Source: an uncultured Alcanivoracaceae bacterium (GTDB taxonomy: Bacteria; Pseudomonadota; Gammaproteobacteria; Pseudomonadales; Alcanivoracaceae). Taken from it: DNA of 6,117 bases. The stretch is from the NCBI GenBank assembly GCA_937943665.1, contig CALEAR010000278.1, forward strand, positions 1-6,117. The letters run 5' to 3'. The notes below the pieces were generated by a model, which was not told the origin of the DNA, did not search any database, and saw only the letters and a list, made by a program, of their open reading frames with translations. A program made the position numbers and the translations under genes. Below, one piece after another: positions 5,147-6,117 of the stretch. How positions within the stretch are numbered: the stretch's first letter is position 1; each line of letters opens with the position of its first letter.

Positions 5147-6117
5147 TTAGTTATAAACTTCGCGCTCATCACTGCACTCCGCACGGTCCGCTTCGAGGCG
5201 GCAGCGCAAGTTACGTAATAAGTGCATCATATCTTGGTTGTAAACACCTTCTTTGGTGAGATCGATACGAGCATCGCGTAGCATCTCTTCGTAGCGCTCG
5301 TAATCCTCACCGGAAATGGTGATCCACCATTTGTCGTCCACATCCTTACGGCTGTTATCAATCAGGTTGAAGGCACGGTTTAGCACATTCTTATAGAAGT
5401 ACTCACGGCTCCAATCACCAAATTCTTCATCAAATCTATCGTGGCGTACAATCAGTTGCAGGGTGAGCTGACCAAGCACAAAGTCCACAATACCGCCATC
5501 TGGCTCTAGCCCTTTGTAAAGCTCTAGAGCGCGATAAGCCAATAAGGGTGCAAAGGAGATATCCACACTGTGGTTGTTAAAGCGGCCAGCAAAGTTGGTG
5601 ATATCGGATAGCACAGGAGACATTCCCACGCTAGCGGCCATTTTGGCTTGGCCCACATCGTACTCCATTACAGAAATGGATTTACCGGCTAAATCCCCCA
5701 CAGTGGTCATGGTGTTATCTTTTACGAACAAATAAGCCGCACCCATGGGCGCTACACCGTAAACCTCATAGGAACCACTGCGCATTTTATCTTTAATGCT
5801 AGGGTTGTTGCTGGAAAGCACTTGGATCACGGTGCGCATAACCTTGTCGTTGGGAATACTACCCATGGAATCCAAGCTACCGGTAAAGCTGTTGAACTGG
5901 CGTCCACGTAAGCCGGTGATGGCGGCGGCATCACACTGGCCTGCTTTTAAATCTTCAGCGGCAATGTTTTCATCAGTGTAGGCGCGCAGTCTAAACTCAT
6001 AGCCATGGCTTGAGGCCTCGCTGGCATAATCTTGCATGATGTTGTAGGTATCGCCGGATCGGCCCACAATATCCCACACACATAAGGTGCGTTGTTCTTT
6101 GGCGTAAGCAAAATTAG
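5147..6117 (-). CDS. AdeT1/2-like periplasmic solute-binding protein of the TRAP transporter (5' end cut by window)
   Basis: The frame is open to the window edge. A GTG at 6079 is an internal codon and not the start, because the upstream sequence continues in frame as NFAYAKEQRTLCVWDIVGRSGD. FAYA before KEQ looks like a signal peptidase I site (A-x-A), so the mature protein is nearly complete (about 318 residues) and only the signal peptide is missing. Recognised family features, from memory of AdeT1/2-type 'putative solute-binding proteins', are VWDIVGRSGD near the N-terminus, the AEDLKAGQCDAA segment, GLRGRQFNSFTGSLDS, and ARIDLTKEGVY near the C-terminus. Counting from the GTG at 6079, residues 129-211 align in pattern with the DctP fold (DLAGKSISV then VDISFAPLLAYRALELY), but the usual specificity Arg position is Ser136. 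Four cysteines (in TLCVW, GQCDA, LRCRL and AECSD) could form two disulfides. It should capture a ligand and deliver it to the adjacent fused permease. Some relatives are annotated as RND efflux or aminoglycoside-resistance proteins, which this context does not support. Confidence 0.88.
   Translation of the reverse strand, partial: NFAYAKEQRTLCVWDIVGRSGDTYNIMQDYASEASSHGYEFRLRAYTDENIAAEDLKAGQCDAAAITGLRGRQFNSFTGSLDSMGSIPNDKVMRTVIQVLSSNNPSIKDKMRSGSYEVYGVAPMGAAYLFVKDNTMTTVGDLAGKSISVMEYDVGQAKMAASVGMSPVLSDITNFAGRFNNHSVDISFAPLLAYRALELYKGLEPDGGIVDFVLGQLTLQLIVRHDRFDEEFGDWSREYFYKNVLNRAFNLIDNSRKDVDDKWWITISGEDYERYEEMLRDARIDLTKEGVYNQDMMHLLRNLRCRLEADRAECSDEREVYN

Noticed and set aside
6077..6079. GTG at 6079 as the true start of the binding protein
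   Set aside because: The frame continues upstream to the edge and encodes a likely signal-peptide end (FAYA) and the conserved RTLCVWD segment, so this GTG is an internal valine codon.

Overview
The window looks like chromosomal core DNA of a gammaproteobacterium, probably a marine or halophilic relative of the Pseudomonas/Marinobacter/Oceanospirillales groups. This rests on an rnd-ycgL-ycgN gene order, a YcgL that resembles the Pseudomonas type as much as the E. coli type, and a fused TRAP permease paired with an AdeT-like binding protein. No mobile element, CRISPR array, tRNA or rRNA is visible, and no stretch over 300 bases lacks a gene.

Left edge (1-192): the first 42 bases hold the minus-strand start of a phosphoglycerate-mutase-type gene (MTTKLVLVRHGQSV). 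It is divergent from the plus-strand operon and separated from it by a 150-base intergenic region with a candidate promoter in each direction.

Plus-strand operon (193-2825): five closely packed genes. They are RNase D (rnd), a YcgL protein, a YcgN cysteine-cluster protein, a 112-residue three-helix membrane protein of unknown function, and a HIT (histidine triad) hydrolase. After the 9-24 base rnd-ycgL gap the junctions overlap by 11, 4 and 1 bases, which suggests co-transcription and translational coupling. The operon ends at a strong hairpin (2841-2878) with an A-run on one side and a T-run on the other, so it can also terminate the convergent minus-strand transcript.

Minus-strand pair (2889-6117): transcription enters from the right edge through a periplasmic solute-binding protein of the AdeT1/2-like family. 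Its signal peptide is cut off by the window edge. Transcription then continues to a 725-residue fused small-plus-large (QM) TRAP permease. An 8-bp GC hairpin lies directly after the binding-protein stop codon and may lower permease expression relative to the binding protein. Together the two genes make a complete TRAP-type transporter for an unknown substrate.

The transporter is the part most worth study. The binding protein has Ser where the carboxylate-gripping Arg of ordinary TRAP binding proteins is expected. The first signature loop of the M domain is rewritten, and the Q domain carries an extra periplasmic insert of about 110 residues with two cysteines. The rest of the window is ordinary housekeeping sequence.
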